DNA of 64,000 nt from JAGOUU01 sp964387745 (GTDB lineage Bacteria > Pseudomonadota > Gammaproteobacteria > JAGOUU01), in contig CAYLXL010000002.1 of NCBI GenBank assembly GCA_964387745.1, positions 16,305 through 80,304 of the forward strand, in the 5' to 3' direction. This document shows, one piece after another, positions 1-9,165 of this stretch. Both the position numbers and the translations under genes were made by a program. The notes beneath the pieces are model-generated. The model did not search any database, was not told the DNA's origin, and was given only the letters and a program-made list of their open reading frames with translations. The first letter of the stretch is position 1. The number at the start of each line of letters is the position of its first letter.

Positions 1-51
1 GACACCCACACCTGAAGCCCTAATCGTATTTTTTAATGTTCTTTGTTTCAT
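1..51 (-). CDS. lpxC: UDP-3-O-acyl-GlcNAc deacetylase LpxC, N-terminal fragment cut by window edge
   Basis: The minus strand from 51 reads ATG and 16 further codons giving MKQRTLKNTIRASGVGV. This matches the conserved LpxC start (E. coli begins MIKQRTLK and continues to a GVGLH motif). LpxC is the zinc deacetylase that commits UDP-acyl-GlcNAc to lipid A synthesis. An AGGG motif lies a few bases upstream of the ATG. The position directly downstream of ftsZ on the same strand is the standard gammaproteobacterial dcw-lpxC order, which supports the call despite the short length. The rest of the gene lies outside the window. Confidence 0.85.
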   Translation of the reverse strand, partial: MKQRTLKNTIRASGVGV

Positions 52-166
52 TAATTGACCCTATCTTAAAAGTTAGTAGAGTAATATATCGATATTCCAA
101 TATTATTAATCATTAATGCCTAAATGTATACAAGACTATAGATAATTAAAGATTATTTTTCACAAA

Positions 167-200
167 CAACAAAGCCAACTTAATTAAGTTGGCTTTGTTG
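167..200. terminator. Perfect 34-nt palindrome between ftsZ and lpxC
   Basis: The sequence CAACAAAGCCAACTTAA and its exact reverse complement abut, giving a 17-bp perfect inverted repeat without a spacer. It lies 20 bases after the ftsZ stop codon. On the minus strand it is followed by a T-rich stretch (TTGTTTGTG) but not a clean U-run. It most likely ends or attenuates dcw transcription before lpxC, which would then use the AT-rich 52-166 segment as its own promoter region. Confidence 0.7.
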
Positions 201-220
201 CGTTAAATAATAATAACTAC

Positions 221-1387
221 TTAATTCTTATTTTGTTCTACTTGTTTGCGCAGAAAAGCTGGAATATCTAAATAATCCAACTCACCTGAATCTAACCCCT
301 TGCTGTTAGTTCCTGCTTGACGACGCATAACTGTAGGTCTATCTAGTCTTTTGTAATCCGTTGCTGTTTCTTTATTCTGAGATGCCATAGTCCCAGTATT
401 AGAACTAGCACCAGTAGATTTAGCATCTACATTAGTACCCAAACCTGTTGCTACCACTGTAACACGTAATTCATTAGACATGTCTGGATCAATAACAGTA
501 CCAACAACAACTGTAGCATCTTCAGAAGTAAAGCTTTTAACAACTTCACCTACTTGTTCAAACTCACCAATAGACATATCCATACCAGCTGTAATATTTA
601 CTAATACGCCTTGAGCGCCTGATAGATTAATGTCTTCTAAAAGTGGGCTAGATACAGCCATTTCAGCAGCTTCGCGTGAACGATTCTCGCCACTAGCAAC
701 ACCTGTACCCATCATTGCCATACCCATCTCAGCCATAACAGTGCGAACGTCAGCAAAGTCTACGTTAATTAAACCTGGACGAGTAATAAGCTCCGCAATA
801 CCTTGCACGGCGCCTAATAGTACATTATTAGCAGCTTTAAATGCATCTAATAAACTGACGCCTTTACCTAGAACACTCAATAATTTATCGTTAGGTATGA
901 TAATTAATGAATCAACGTGTTTACTCAATTCATTAATCCCTGCTTGCGCAAGGCTCATCCGCTTTTGTCCCTCAAATGGAAATGGCTTGGTCACCACGGC
1001 AACTGTTAAAATTCCCATTTCTTTAGCTAATTCAGCAACGACTGGAGCAGCACCAGTACCAGTACCACCGCCCATACCAGCAGTAATAAATACCATATCT
1101 GTACCAGCTAAGATTTCTTTAATACGATCTCTGTCTTCAAGCGCAGATTGTTTACCAATTTCTGGGTTCGCACCGGCTCCAAGCCCCTTGGTGATACCAG
1201 TACCTAATTGGATGCGCATTTTAGCTTTAGTATTTTTTAAAGCCTGAGCATCAGTATTGGCACAAAAGAATTCAACGCCTTCAATATTAGCGACGACCAT
1301 GTGATCAACAGCATTGCCGCCACCACCACCAACGCCGATTACTTTAATTATTGCTGATTGCGGACAACTATCCATTAATTCAAACAT
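221..1387 (-). CDS. ftsZ: Cell division GTPase FtsZ
   Basis: The 388-residue tubulin homologue polymerises at mid-cell to form the Z ring. The N-terminal glycine loop GVGGGGGNAV lies near residues 18-27. The tubulin signature GGGTGTGAAP is at 106-115. The T7 synergy loop NVDFADV is at about 208-214 and supplies the acidic residues for GTP hydrolysis. After a short Ser/Thr/Asn-rich linker the C-terminal conserved peptide DIPAFLRKQ (374-382) is intact, so FtsA/ZipA docking should be kept. The start MFELMDSCPQ aligns with E. coli FtsZ. It is the last dcw gene, 68 bp after ftsA and before a strong palindrome. Confidence 0.98.
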   Translation of the reverse strand: MFELMDSCPQSAIIKVIGVGGGGGNAVDHMVVANIEGVEFFCANTDAQALKNTKAKMRIQLGTGITKGLGAGANPEIGKQSALEDRDRIKEILAGTDMVFITAGMGGGTGTGAAPVVAELAKEMGILTVAVVTKPFPFEGQKRMSLAQAGINELSKHVDSLIIIPNDKLLSVLGKGVSLLDAFKAANNVLLGAVQGIAELITRPGLINVDFADVRTVMAEMGMAMMGTGVASGENRSREAAEMAVSSPLLEDINLSGAQGVLVNITAGMDMSIGEFEQVGEVVKSFTSEDATVVVGTVIDPDMSNELRVTVVATGLGTNVDAKSTGASSNTGTMASQNKETATDYKRLDRPTVMRRQAGTNSKGLDSGELDYLDIPAFLRKQVEQNKN

Positions 1388-1455
1388 TTAGATCCCCTTA
1401 TCCCATTAATCCTGTAAAAAACACCATTTAACTTCCCTTTATCATGAATTTAAAT

Positions 1456-2691
1456 TTAACTTGCTATAAACCATGCACGCATACGATTAAATATACCAAG
1501 AAGATTATTAGATTCTTTAAAATAACTTTCTTTGTTAATATTTTCTTGCAGACAACCATATTGCAATAAACCAACACCTGTAGAAAACGCAGGATTATTT
1601 ACAATATCAGACAACCCTTTTACATGTTGCGGCATGCCCAAACGTACCGGCATGTGAAAAATTTCTTCTGCTAATTCTACTGCACCCGGCAACAATGCAC
1701 TACCACCAGTTAAAATAACCCCTGAAGCAATAAGATCCTCAAAACCACTGCGTTTGATTTCTTCTTTTATTAATAAATAAAGCTCTTCATAACGCGGTTC
1801 TATAACTTCAGCTAAAGTCTTACGTGACAATTGTTTAGCAGGACGGTCACCAACACCAGGCACATGCACCATATCACCCACATCTGCCATCTGGGTCAAA
1901 GCACAACCATATTTTATTTTTAAATCTTCTGCATTTTGCGTAGGTGTCCGCAGGGCCACTGCGATATCATTATTTACCTGATCACCAGCTATAGGGATCA
2001 CTGCAGTGTGCACTATAGAGCCATTAGAGAATATAGCAATATCAGTAGTACCACCCCCGATATCAACCAAGCATACGCCTAGTTCTTTTTCATCCTCTGA
2101 TAACACAGCTTGGCTAGAGGCCAATTGCTCTAAAATAATGTCGTCAACCTCTAAACCACAACGCCTAACACACTTGACTATGTTCTGAGCAGCGCTCACC
2201 GCGCCAGTTACCATATGCACCTTGGCTTCTAATCTAACTCCAGACATACCAATCGGCTCTTTGATGCCATCTTGATCATCAATAATAAATTCTTGTGGGA
2301 GAATATGAATAATTTTTTGATCAGCTGAAATAGCAACCGCACGAGCTGCGTCAATAACACGATCAATATCCGCCTGATTTACTTCTTTTTCGCGAATAGC
2401 TACGATACCATGCGAATTTAAGCTTCTGATGTGACTACCAGCAATACCTGTATAGACCGAATGGATCTGGCATCCAGCCATTAACTCAGCCTCTTCTATG
2501 GCTCGTTTAATTGAATTAACTGTAGATTCAATATTAACGACAACACCTTTTTTAAGACCTTTAGATTTTTGATGCCCTACACCTATAATTTCGATAACAC
2601 CGTTGTCAGCAACTTCACCAACAACCACAACTACCTTGGAGGTACCAACATCTAAACCGACGATTAGTTTTTTATCATGTTTTTTAGACAT
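1456..2691 (-). CDS. ftsA: Cell division protein FtsA
   Basis: This actin-like ATPase tethers FtsZ filaments to the inner membrane and activates septal peptidoglycan synthesis. The 411-residue length is close to E. coli FtsA (420). The phosphate-1 loop VGLDVGTSKV is near residues 11-20. The phosphate-2 segment VDIGGGTTDIAIF is near 209-221 and the adenosine motif GVILTGGSALLPG near 324-336. The last residues (NLLGIFNRMRAWFIAS) form the amphipathic membrane-targeting helix. It starts three bases after the ftsQ stop and is probably cotranscribed with it. Confidence 0.97.
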   Translation of the reverse strand: MSKKHDKKLIVGLDVGTSKVVVVVGEVADNGVIEIIGVGHQKSKGLKKGVVVNIESTVNSIKRAIEEAELMAGCQIHSVYTGIAGSHIRSLNSHGIVAIREKEVNQADIDRVIDAARAVAISADQKIIHILPQEFIIDDQDGIKEPIGMSGVRLEAKVHMVTGAVSAAQNIVKCVRRCGLEVDDIILEQLASSQAVLSEDEKELGVCLVDIGGGTTDIAIFSNGSIVHTAVIPIAGDQVNNDIAVALRTPTQNAEDLKIKYGCALTQMADVGDMVHVPGVGDRPAKQLSRKTLAEVIEPRYEELYLLIKEEIKRSGFEDLIASGVILTGGSALLPGAVELAEEIFHMPVRLGMPQHVKGLSDIVNNPAFSTGVGLLQYGCLQENINKESYFKESNNLLGIFNRMRAWFIAS

Positions 2692-2694
2692 AGA

Positions 2695-3498
2695 TTAAGC
2701 AGACTCCATTAGTTCGGCTAATTTTTTTGTCTGACCGAATGCGATTGCAAGACCTTTATTATATCTCATATCGACATAAGATATGGTAGAAGTTTTGTCA
2801 TCTGGCATCCTGCCATCCTTAAGTAATTCCATTTGCTCTTTGGGTAAATTTTCTGTCTTATTAAAACTAATAAAAAACTTAACAAATTTATCCGCACGGT
2901 CAATTATATCTTTCTTACCTAACAAAACTATTAAACCATTTGTTAATTCAAGATACCAAGAACCACGAGGACTTAATACTAACTTTTTTATTTCTATATC
3001 TATAGGTTTAATAGAGATTTTCAAATTTTCAAGTGTGTCACATAGCTTTTGTGAGTTTTTTTCGTTACCTATCAAAATAGGTAATGCGCTAAAACTATTT
3101 TCTGCTTTCTGTAGTTCGGTAATATCAATTATTTCACAATTATATTTAGTGATAACAGATTTATTACCCCAGTAAGCTAATGGCTCTTGCTCAGAAAATT
3201 TAATTCTAATTTTATCAGGCCATACTCGAGCAATATTAATGTCCTCGATCCAATAGTTTTGTTTTAATTGATGCTTCACTTTTAGCATATCTATATAAAA
3301 GAAATCATTTTTTGGTATATTAGCATTCGTTAATAAATCTTCTACTTCTGCTTCTGAGACATATCGTAATGGCGCTATAACCTGAACAACATTAATAGGA
3401 AATACTGGCCAAAGCCCTTCATGATAACAAAAAAAAATTCCGCCCACTAATGTAATCAGCATAATAACTATAACAGCTATGCAACGCAAGAAAATCAT
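2695..3498 (-). CDS. ftsQ: Cell division protein FtsQ
   Basis: FtsQ is a bitopic inner membrane protein linking early and late divisome proteins (FtsB/FtsL). The 267-residue product begins almost directly with its membrane helix (residues about 3-25). The cytoplasmic tail seen in other FtsQ proteins is therefore nearly missing. A POTRA domain follows (about 33-105, with WIEDINIARVWPDKIRI and the QEPLAYWG motif), then the FtsQ beta domain. Its ATG overlaps the ddl stop by one base (TAATG), indicating translational coupling. Confidence 0.95.
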   Translation of the reverse strand: MIFLRCIAVIVIMLITLVGGIFFCYHEGLWPVFPINVVQVIAPLRYVSEAEVEDLLTNANIPKNDFFYIDMLKVKHQLKQNYWIEDINIARVWPDKIRIKFSEQEPLAYWGNKSVITKYNCEIIDITELQKAENSFSALPILIGNEKNSQKLCDTLENLKISIKPIDIEIKKLVLSPRGSWYLELTNGLIVLLGKKDIIDRADKFVKFFISFNKTENLPKEQMELLKDGRMPDDKTSTISYVDMRYNKGLAIAFGQTKKLAELMESA

Positions 3499-4502
3499 TA
3501 AACTAAGGCCTGTTTTTCATTATTTACAGCCAAATTACCTAATTGCTTCAATCCAGCATTCATAGTAATTTGTAAAACTAACGCATCAAATGTAATACCA
3601 ATACTATTAGCTGCCTTTGGTACCAAACTAGTATCTGTCAATCCTGGTGTTGTATTTACTTCCAAAATATAAAACTTTCCATTGTTATCAGTTATAAAAT
3701 CTACACGCGCCCAATCATGACAACCGGCTGCATTAAAAGCTTTTAATGCTAATTCTTTTATTTCTTTTTCTCGCATACTATCTAGGCCTGACGGACAGTG
3801 ATAGTTAGTATCCCGAGTTATATATTTCGCATCATAATTATAAAAACTTTGTTTAGGTTCAATCCAAATACTCGGCAATGGTTCATTATTCAAAAAACCT
3901 ACCGTATATTCTTTACCTAATAACCACTGCTCTATCATAACTTCTGAATCATATTGCAAAGCATCTTCAATAGCAGGGGCCAAATCATCGATTCGTTCAA
4001 CTTTGTGTATACCTTTACTTGAGCCCTGCTGTACCGGTTTAACACATAACGGCAATCCTAATTTTGCTACTATTTTTCTGCTATCATCCTCTCTTAATGG
4101 CGAGGTAACTTTTACATCATCAAGCACGGGCAGTCCGTTTGATCGCATTAATTGTTTTGTGCGCAATTTATCCATACATAACGCACTTGCCAAAATACTT
4201 GAACCCGTATAGGGGATTCCTAATATTTCTAGTAATGCTTGAACACTGCCATCTTCTCCATCAATACCATGTAATGCAATAAATGCACAATCGTAATTTT
4301 CTGACAAAAGACGTGCGATACTCTCCCGTCCTAGCCAATCGACCAAGTCCACATGGCAACCCTGTCTTTTTAAAGCATTAGCAACGGCCTTACCGGTTAG
4401 TAATGAAATCTCACGTTCGCATGAACGTCCTCCATATAACACTAATACTTTTCGTAGCGGGTGGGTAATTTTAGCATTCTGGAAATTGTGCTCATCTATC
4501 AT
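3498..4502 (-). CDS. ddl: D-alanine--D-alanine ligase
   Basis: This cytoplasmic ATP-grasp enzyme joins two D-Ala for addition by MurF. The N-terminal motif LYGGRSCEREISLLTG is near residues 22-37. The ATP-grasp loop KPVQQGSSKGI is in the middle and the metal/substrate motif LEVNTTPGLTDTSLVPKAA near the C-terminus. Length is 334 residues (DdlB 306), with slightly extended ends. The start overlaps the murB stop by 11 bases, consistent with tight coupling. The position between murB and ftsQ is the classical ddlB slot. Confidence 0.96.
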   Translation of the reverse strand: MIDEHNFQNAKITHPLRKVLVLYGGRSCEREISLLTGKAVANALKRQGCHVDLVDWLGRESIARLLSENYDCAFIALHGIDGEDGSVQALLEILGIPYTGSSILASALCMDKLRTKQLMRSNGLPVLDDVKVTSPLREDDSRKIVAKLGLPLCVKPVQQGSSKGIHKVERIDDLAPAIEDALQYDSEVMIEQWLLGKEYTVGFLNNEPLPSIWIEPKQSFYNYDAKYITRDTNYHCPSGLDSMREKEIKELALKAFNAAGCHDWARVDFITDNNGKFYILEVNTTPGLTDTSLVPKAANSIGITFDALVLQITMNAGLKQLGNLAVNNEKQALV

Positions 4503-5496
4503 TACTTAATTCTCCAATAAAACGAACTTCCGTTTCAAGGTTAATACCTGTATTAGCAAAGACTACATTTTGAGCATGGATTATTAAATCCTCGATGTCT
4601 TTTGCTGTCGCTGTTTTATTATTAATAATAAAATTAGCATGTTTTGGCGATATCTCGGCTCCCCCAATGGTATAGCCTTTTAACCCTGCTTCTTCTATCA
4701 GTTTGCCTGCAAATTTTCCTGGTGGATTGCGGAATACTGAGCCGCCTGAAAATTGACCTATAGGTTGTTGGCTAGTTCGTTTTTGCAGCAAACTTTTTAT
4801 CGCTTGCACCCCTGAGATGCTATCATCTTGCATAAATTGCATATAAGCTCGAACAAACCAAAATTCTTGCAGGTTATTCTGTGTACTCTTAATTTTAACG
4901 GTTCGATAACTAATCTCAAAATCACTTGGCTTTAATTCAATTATTTGCCCTGCTCTATCCATGACATCTACTTTGATTACATGGTCCCAAGTTTCCGATC
5001 CATAACAGCCAGCGTTCATAGCGAGCGCACCACCCATAGTCCCAGGGATGCCTGCTAGAAAAGCGCCGCTAGGATAATCATTTTTAGCTAAAAACTTGGC
5101 GAGCTTGGCGCATGGTACACCAGCCTCACAGCTAATTAATTTGCCGTGGCTACTTGTAGTTATAAGTTCATAATTATTAAGACCTATATTACTACCAGAA
5201 TTTGTTAATATAACTAGGCCACGGATACCACCGTCACGAATAAGAACGTTACTGCCTAAGCCTAACCAGTGGATTGGTGTATCAGGATTAGTAATAGCAA
5301 ATTTTGCTAAAAATTCTTGCAGCTCTTCTAGACTATGTGGCTGGAATAAAAGATCCGCCACTCCTCCCACATGCCAGGTAGTATAATCAGCCAAAGGTAC
5401 ATTTTTAGTTAATCTGACACTATCATTTGCCTGGGTTTGCATCTTAGGGTTGGCCTGTGTAACATGATTTGTTTTAGTCATATTAGTTCTATGCAC
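4492..5496 (-). CDS. murB: UDP-N-acetylmuramate dehydrogenase MurB
   Basis: MurB is a FAD enzyme reducing UDP-GlcNAc-enolpyruvate to UDP-MurNAc. The FAD-binding segment includes YTTWHVGGVADLL (near 38-50) and GIPGTMGGALAMNAGCYG (mid-protein). Catalytic residues sit in SYRTVK (Arg), GGSVFRNP (Ser) and ETEVRFIG (Glu). The AGKLIEEAGLKG and HANFIIN context resembles type II MurB (S. aureus-like) more than E. coli type I, but I judged this by eye. Several N-terminal Met codons make the exact start uncertain. The first ATG overlaps the murC stop by 8 bp. Confidence 0.95.
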   Translation of the reverse strand: MHRTNMTKTNHVTQANPKMQTQANDSVRLTKNVPLADYTTWHVGGVADLLFQPHSLEELQEFLAKFAITNPDTPIHWLGLGSNVLIRDGGIRGLVILTNSGSNIGLNNYELITTSSHGKLISCEAGVPCAKLAKFLAKNDYPSGAFLAGIPGTMGGALAMNAGCYGSETWDHVIKVDVMDRAGQIIELKPSDFEISYRTVKIKSTQNNLQEFWFVRAYMQFMQDDSISGVQAIKSLLQKRTSQQPIGQFSGGSVFRNPPGKFAGKLIEEAGLKGYTIGGAEISPKHANFIINNKTATAKDIEDLIIHAQNVVFANTGINLETEVRFIGELSNDR

Positions 5497-6898
5497 AATC
5501 TGTTAATAATTTTTCTGCCACTTGGCTAATGTCACCTGCACCCTGCACAACTACAATATCTTCTGACTTAATAATTATAGCTAAATTATTGTATAATTCA
5601 TTAAAACTTTCAAAATAATAGCAATTATGAAAATCTTTATTGATAATTGCTTTATAGAGATCCTTGCTACTTGCACCAGCCAATGGCAATTCGCTTGCTG
5701 CATAAACTGGTAACAGTATTAATACATCCACTTGAGCTAACACTGTCACAAAATCATTAAATAAATCTCGTGTGCGAGTAAAACGATGTGGTTGGTAAAG
5801 CATTACGACACGCTTGCCTGGCCAGCCAACTCGCAAGGCATTAATAATTGTTGCTACCTCATTAGGATGATGACCGTAATCATCAATCATCGTAAAGCTA
5901 GTAAAGTTAGTTGAGGTATTAGTTCCATTAGTGAGTTTAAGGTGTTCATAAACCTGAAATCTTCTGCCAATACCACTAAAATTTGCTAACGCCTGTTCAA
6001 TGTATTTTAATTCAACACCTTCTTCTAAGCATACCGCTGTAGCTGCTAGCGCATTCAACGCATTATGGATTCCTGGCATACTCATTGAGAGCTTGAATGT
6101 TGAATTACTACTTTTATGGAATACTGTGAATTCGCTCTGCGAATAATTTTGCGTATATTCCATTAATTGATAATCAGCATTTGCAGACTGACCATACGTT
6201 ACTACTTGGCATTTAATCTCAGGAATAATATCGCGTGCGACTGGATCGTCTATGTTAATAACAGCCATACCATAGAACGGCAAACGTGATAAAAAATCAA
6301 TAAAAACTTGGCGTAATTTTTGAAAATCTCCCCCGTAGGTTGTCATATGATCACGGTCAATATTCGTAACAATGGCTATGACTGGGTTCAAATGCAAAAA
6401 CGACGCATCACTTTCATCTGCTTCAGCTATAAAATAACGACCTGCTCCCAATTTAGCATTAGCACCTAAGCTGTTTAACTTGCCGCCAATAACAAATGTA
6501 GGATCTAAATTAGCAGTAGCCATAATGCTCGCTAAAATACTTGTAGTAGTCGTTTTACCATGTGTACCGGCAACAGCAATGCCTTGGCCAAAACGCATTA
6601 ACTCCGCTAACATTTCAGCACGTCGAACGACAGGTATGCCTTTTTGATGGGCTGCAACCAACTCAGGATTATTAGATGACAAAGCACTAGTTACTACTAC
6701 CACATCTGCGTTAGTAATATTTTTTTCATGATGCCCTAAAACTACTTCTATACCTAATCCTTGTAATCTTTCAACCATTTTACTGTTAGAAAGATCAGAA
6801 CCGGTGATAACATAGCCCTGATTATGTAAAACCTCGGCGATGCCACCCATACCCGCACCACCAATGCCGATAAAGTGGATTTTTTTAATACGTCTCAT
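5489..6898 (-). CDS. murC: UDP-N-acetylmuramate--L-alanine ligase MurC
   Basis: MurC adds the first amino acid (L-Ala) to UDP-MurNAc. The N-terminal Rossmann motif HFIGIGGAGMGGIAEVL starts near residue 8. The Mur-ligase P-loop GTHGKTTTTS lies near 116-125. The DDYGHHPNEV motif, typical of MurC, is near 341-350. Length 469 is normal. The start overlaps the murG stop by 14 bp, within a run of overlapping genes (murG/murC/murB/ddl/ftsQ). Confidence 0.97.
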   Translation of the reverse strand: MRRIKKIHFIGIGGAGMGGIAEVLHNQGYVITGSDLSNSKMVERLQGLGIEVVLGHHEKNITNADVVVVTSALSSNNPELVAAHQKGIPVVRRAEMLAELMRFGQGIAVAGTHGKTTTTSILASIMATANLDPTFVIGGKLNSLGANAKLGAGRYFIAEADESDASFLHLNPVIAIVTNIDRDHMTTYGGDFQKLRQVFIDFLSRLPFYGMAVINIDDPVARDIIPEIKCQVVTYGQSANADYQLMEYTQNYSQSEFTVFHKSSNSTFKLSMSMPGIHNALNALAATAVCLEEGVELKYIEQALANFSGIGRRFQVYEHLKLTNGTNTSTNFTSFTMIDDYGHHPNEVATIINALRVGWPGKRVVMLYQPHRFTRTRDLFNDFVTVLAQVDVLILLPVYAASELPLAGASSKDLYKAIINKDFHNCYYFESFNELYNNLAIIIKSEDIVVVQGAGDISQVAEKLLTDCA

Positions 6899-8000
6899 CT
6901 AGATGCACCTCTTTCGATACTTCTTGACAGTGTTTAATAATATTGGCAGTGGCGTCAAACATGCTAAGTTTACGAGCCGCTTTGGCCATTTCTAATAAAC
7001 GCGGCCGTGAATTAATTAAATCTAATAATATTTTTGCTAAAACTTCATGATTTAGCTCACTTTGAGGTAGCATTATAGCTGCATTATTATTGACAAGATA
7101 GGCAGCATTTTGACTTTGATGGTCATCTGTTGCGTAGGGATAAGGAATCAGTAGCGCCGGCAGTCCTGCGCTGGCTAATTCAGCTACTGTTAGAGCCCCA
7201 GCCCTAGCTATAACTAAATCAGCCCATGAGTAAGCTTGCGCCATATCGTGAATAAAAGGCTCAACTTTTGCTTTAAGACCATGCTTAGCATAATTTTCAG
7301 TTGTCAGATTAAAATACTCGTTGCCAGATTGATGCCAGATATCTGGTCTCTGGCTTACTGGTAATTGCGCTACAGCGCGCGGCACCGTATTATTAAATAT
7401 AAGCGCACCTCGGCTACCCCCTAAGACTAAGACACGCAACGAGCCCACACGTTGCTGCCAACGCTCTTTAGGCTCTGCTAAATTAAGAATTTCCGATCTC
7501 ACCGGGTTACCAGTGTATATCAATTTTGCTGTATTCAGTGCTGCCAGATCAGGAAAAGACACTAAAACTTTTTTAGAAAAACGGCTCAATATTTTATTAG
7601 TCATGCCAAAAATAGCATTCTGTTCATGAATAATTAAAGGGATGCGTAAAAGCCAAGCCGCAATCCCGCCTGGGCCACTAGCAAACCCTCCCATACCTAA
7701 GACAAAGCTTGGTTTGAATTTTATTAAGATATAAATGCTATAGATTATTGAAACCAAAATCTTGAATGGCGATAACAGCTTCTCTGCCCAACGCTTACCC
7801 CGCACGCCCCAGACAGGTAAATAATAAAGCTTGATGTTGTTCTTGGGCACTAAAGTCGCTTCTAAGCCTGCTTTGGTACCAAGCCAAGCAATTTCATAGT
7901 TTTTAGATTTTAATGCAGCCGCGATCTCCAGCCCCGGAATAACATGTCCTCCAGTGCCACCGGCCATAATCAAAGCACGTTTTTGCTTATCTTGCTGCAT
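6885..8000 (-). CDS. murG: Lipid II synthase MurG
   Basis: MurG is a peripheral inner membrane GT28 glycosyltransferase that transfers GlcNAc to lipid I. The N-terminal glycine-rich loop MAGGTGGHVIPGLEIA is at about 12-27. HEQNAIFGMTNK is near 134. The donor-binding segment ARAGALTVAELASAGLPALL precedes YPYATDDHQSQNA. Length 371 is typical. It lies 26 bp after ftsW and overlaps murC. Confidence 0.97.
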   Translation of the reverse strand: MQQDKQKRALIMAGGTGGHVIPGLEIAAALKSKNYEIAWLGTKAGLEATLVPKNNIKLYYLPVWGVRGKRWAEKLLSPFKILVSIIYSIYILIKFKPSFVLGMGGFASGPGGIAAWLLRIPLIIHEQNAIFGMTNKILSRFSKKVLVSFPDLAALNTAKLIYTGNPVRSEILNLAEPKERWQQRVGSLRVLVLGGSRGALIFNNTVPRAVAQLPVSQRPDIWHQSGNEYFNLTTENYAKHGLKAKVEPFIHDMAQAYSWADLVIARAGALTVAELASAGLPALLIPYPYATDDHQSQNAAYLVNNNAAIMLPQSELNHEVLAKILLDLINSRPRLLEMAKAARKLSMFDATANIIKHCQEVSKEVHLDETY

Positions 8001-8026
8001 TATTGTCTCCGTATTCCTTTATTTAT

Positions 8027-9145
8027 TCATCTGTAATTTCTTGCCGTTTTGATCTCAGTGATAACTCGCAGAGCTATCCCAAAAAATGCACAATTGACTA
8101 AGAGACTACTACGTCCGTAACTTAATAATGGTAAGGTTAATCCCTTTGTAGGTAATGTCCCAAGATTAACACCTATACTAATAAAACTTTGTGCAGCAAA
8201 ATAAAAGGCCGTCCCATAACAAAGAAATGCCTGCCATAACATATCATTTTTTTGTGCATACACACCATAATAAAATATTCTGGCAATTACTAAAAGATAT
8301 AATAAGATAATAAATACAGCACCGACTAGTCCTAGCTCTTCAGCTAAGATTGCAAAAATAAAATCAGTATGCGCTTCTGGCAAGAAAAATAATTTTTGAA
8401 TGCTCCCACCTAGGCCTAGACCAAACCAATCTCCTCGGCCGTAAGAAATTAAAGCTTGAGTCAATTGATAACCACTACTATAGGCATAATCCCATGGGTG
8501 CATAAACGTTGTCATACGCATTAATCTATAGGGCGAAAAATAAGCCAAGCATCCCAAAATAATAACTGCAAAAGCTATTAGAACAATTAAGGGCCGCATC
8601 GAAGCACCCGCAACAAAAATCATGCTTGTAAAAGTTAAGACAATAACTACTGTCGCTCCAAAATCTGGTTCTGATAGCAATAAAAAACTTGAGACTATCA
8701 ACCAAATAACTGGCACAATCAAAACTTTTAAACTCGAACTAATTTCTTTGTAATAATTATCAATAAAATTTGCCATATAAAGCACAAAAACAAATTTTAA
8801 TACTTCAGAAATTTGAAAGTTAAATCCAGCGATAATTAACCAGCGTTTAGCACCATTTACCTCGCTGCCAAAAATTAAAACGAATAAGAGCATCAACAGC
8901 GTGATATACAACATAATGGTCGCGAATTGTTGCCAATATGTACTTTCTATCGCTAATAGAGTTATCAATATTATCATGCCAAAAGCAAGGCAAATAATTT
9001 GGTTATAAAAAAAATAGAACGGCAAACCGTAATTTTTTTCTGCCATAGGCATTGAGGCAGAAGTTAAAATTAACAGGCCGATAGTACTTAATAAAACAAA
9101 ACTAATACTAAGAACAGGATCTAATTGGAGAAATCTGATTTTCAT
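8027..9145 (-). CDS. ftsW: SEDS glycosyltransferase FtsW
   Basis: FtsW is the polytopic septal peptidoglycan polymerase that works with FtsI. The 372-residue sequence is almost wholly hydrophobic helices. It has the SEDS hallmarks: SEPDFGATVVI in the middle, a large periplasmic loop with GYQLTQALISYGRGDWFGLGLG, AHTDFIFAILAEELG, and the C-terminal LPTKGLTLPLLSYGRSSLL. The position between murD and murG supports FtsW rather than RodA. Confidence 0.96.
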   Translation of the reverse strand: MKIRFLQLDPVLSISFVLLSTIGLLILTSASMPMAEKNYGLPFYFFYNQIICLAFGMIILITLLAIESTYWQQFATIMLYITLLMLLFVLIFGSEVNGAKRWLIIAGFNFQISEVLKFVFVLYMANFIDNYYKEISSSLKVLIVPVIWLIVSSFLLLSEPDFGATVVIVLTFTSMIFVAGASMRPLIVLIAFAVIILGCLAYFSPYRLMRMTTFMHPWDYAYSSGYQLTQALISYGRGDWFGLGLGGSIQKLFFLPEAHTDFIFAILAEELGLVGAVFIILLYLLVIARIFYYGVYAQKNDMLWQAFLCYGTAFYFAAQSFISIGVNLGTLPTKGLTLPLLSYGRSSLLVNCAFFGIALRVITEIKTARNYR

Positions 9146-9165
9146 TTTTGTTGCTGCTGTTTCAA

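Noticed and set aside
630..1247. 205-codon open frame on the plus strand opposite ftsZ
   Set aside because: It is antisense to a fully conserved FtsZ, has no ribosome site, and its composition follows from the codons of the opposite gene.
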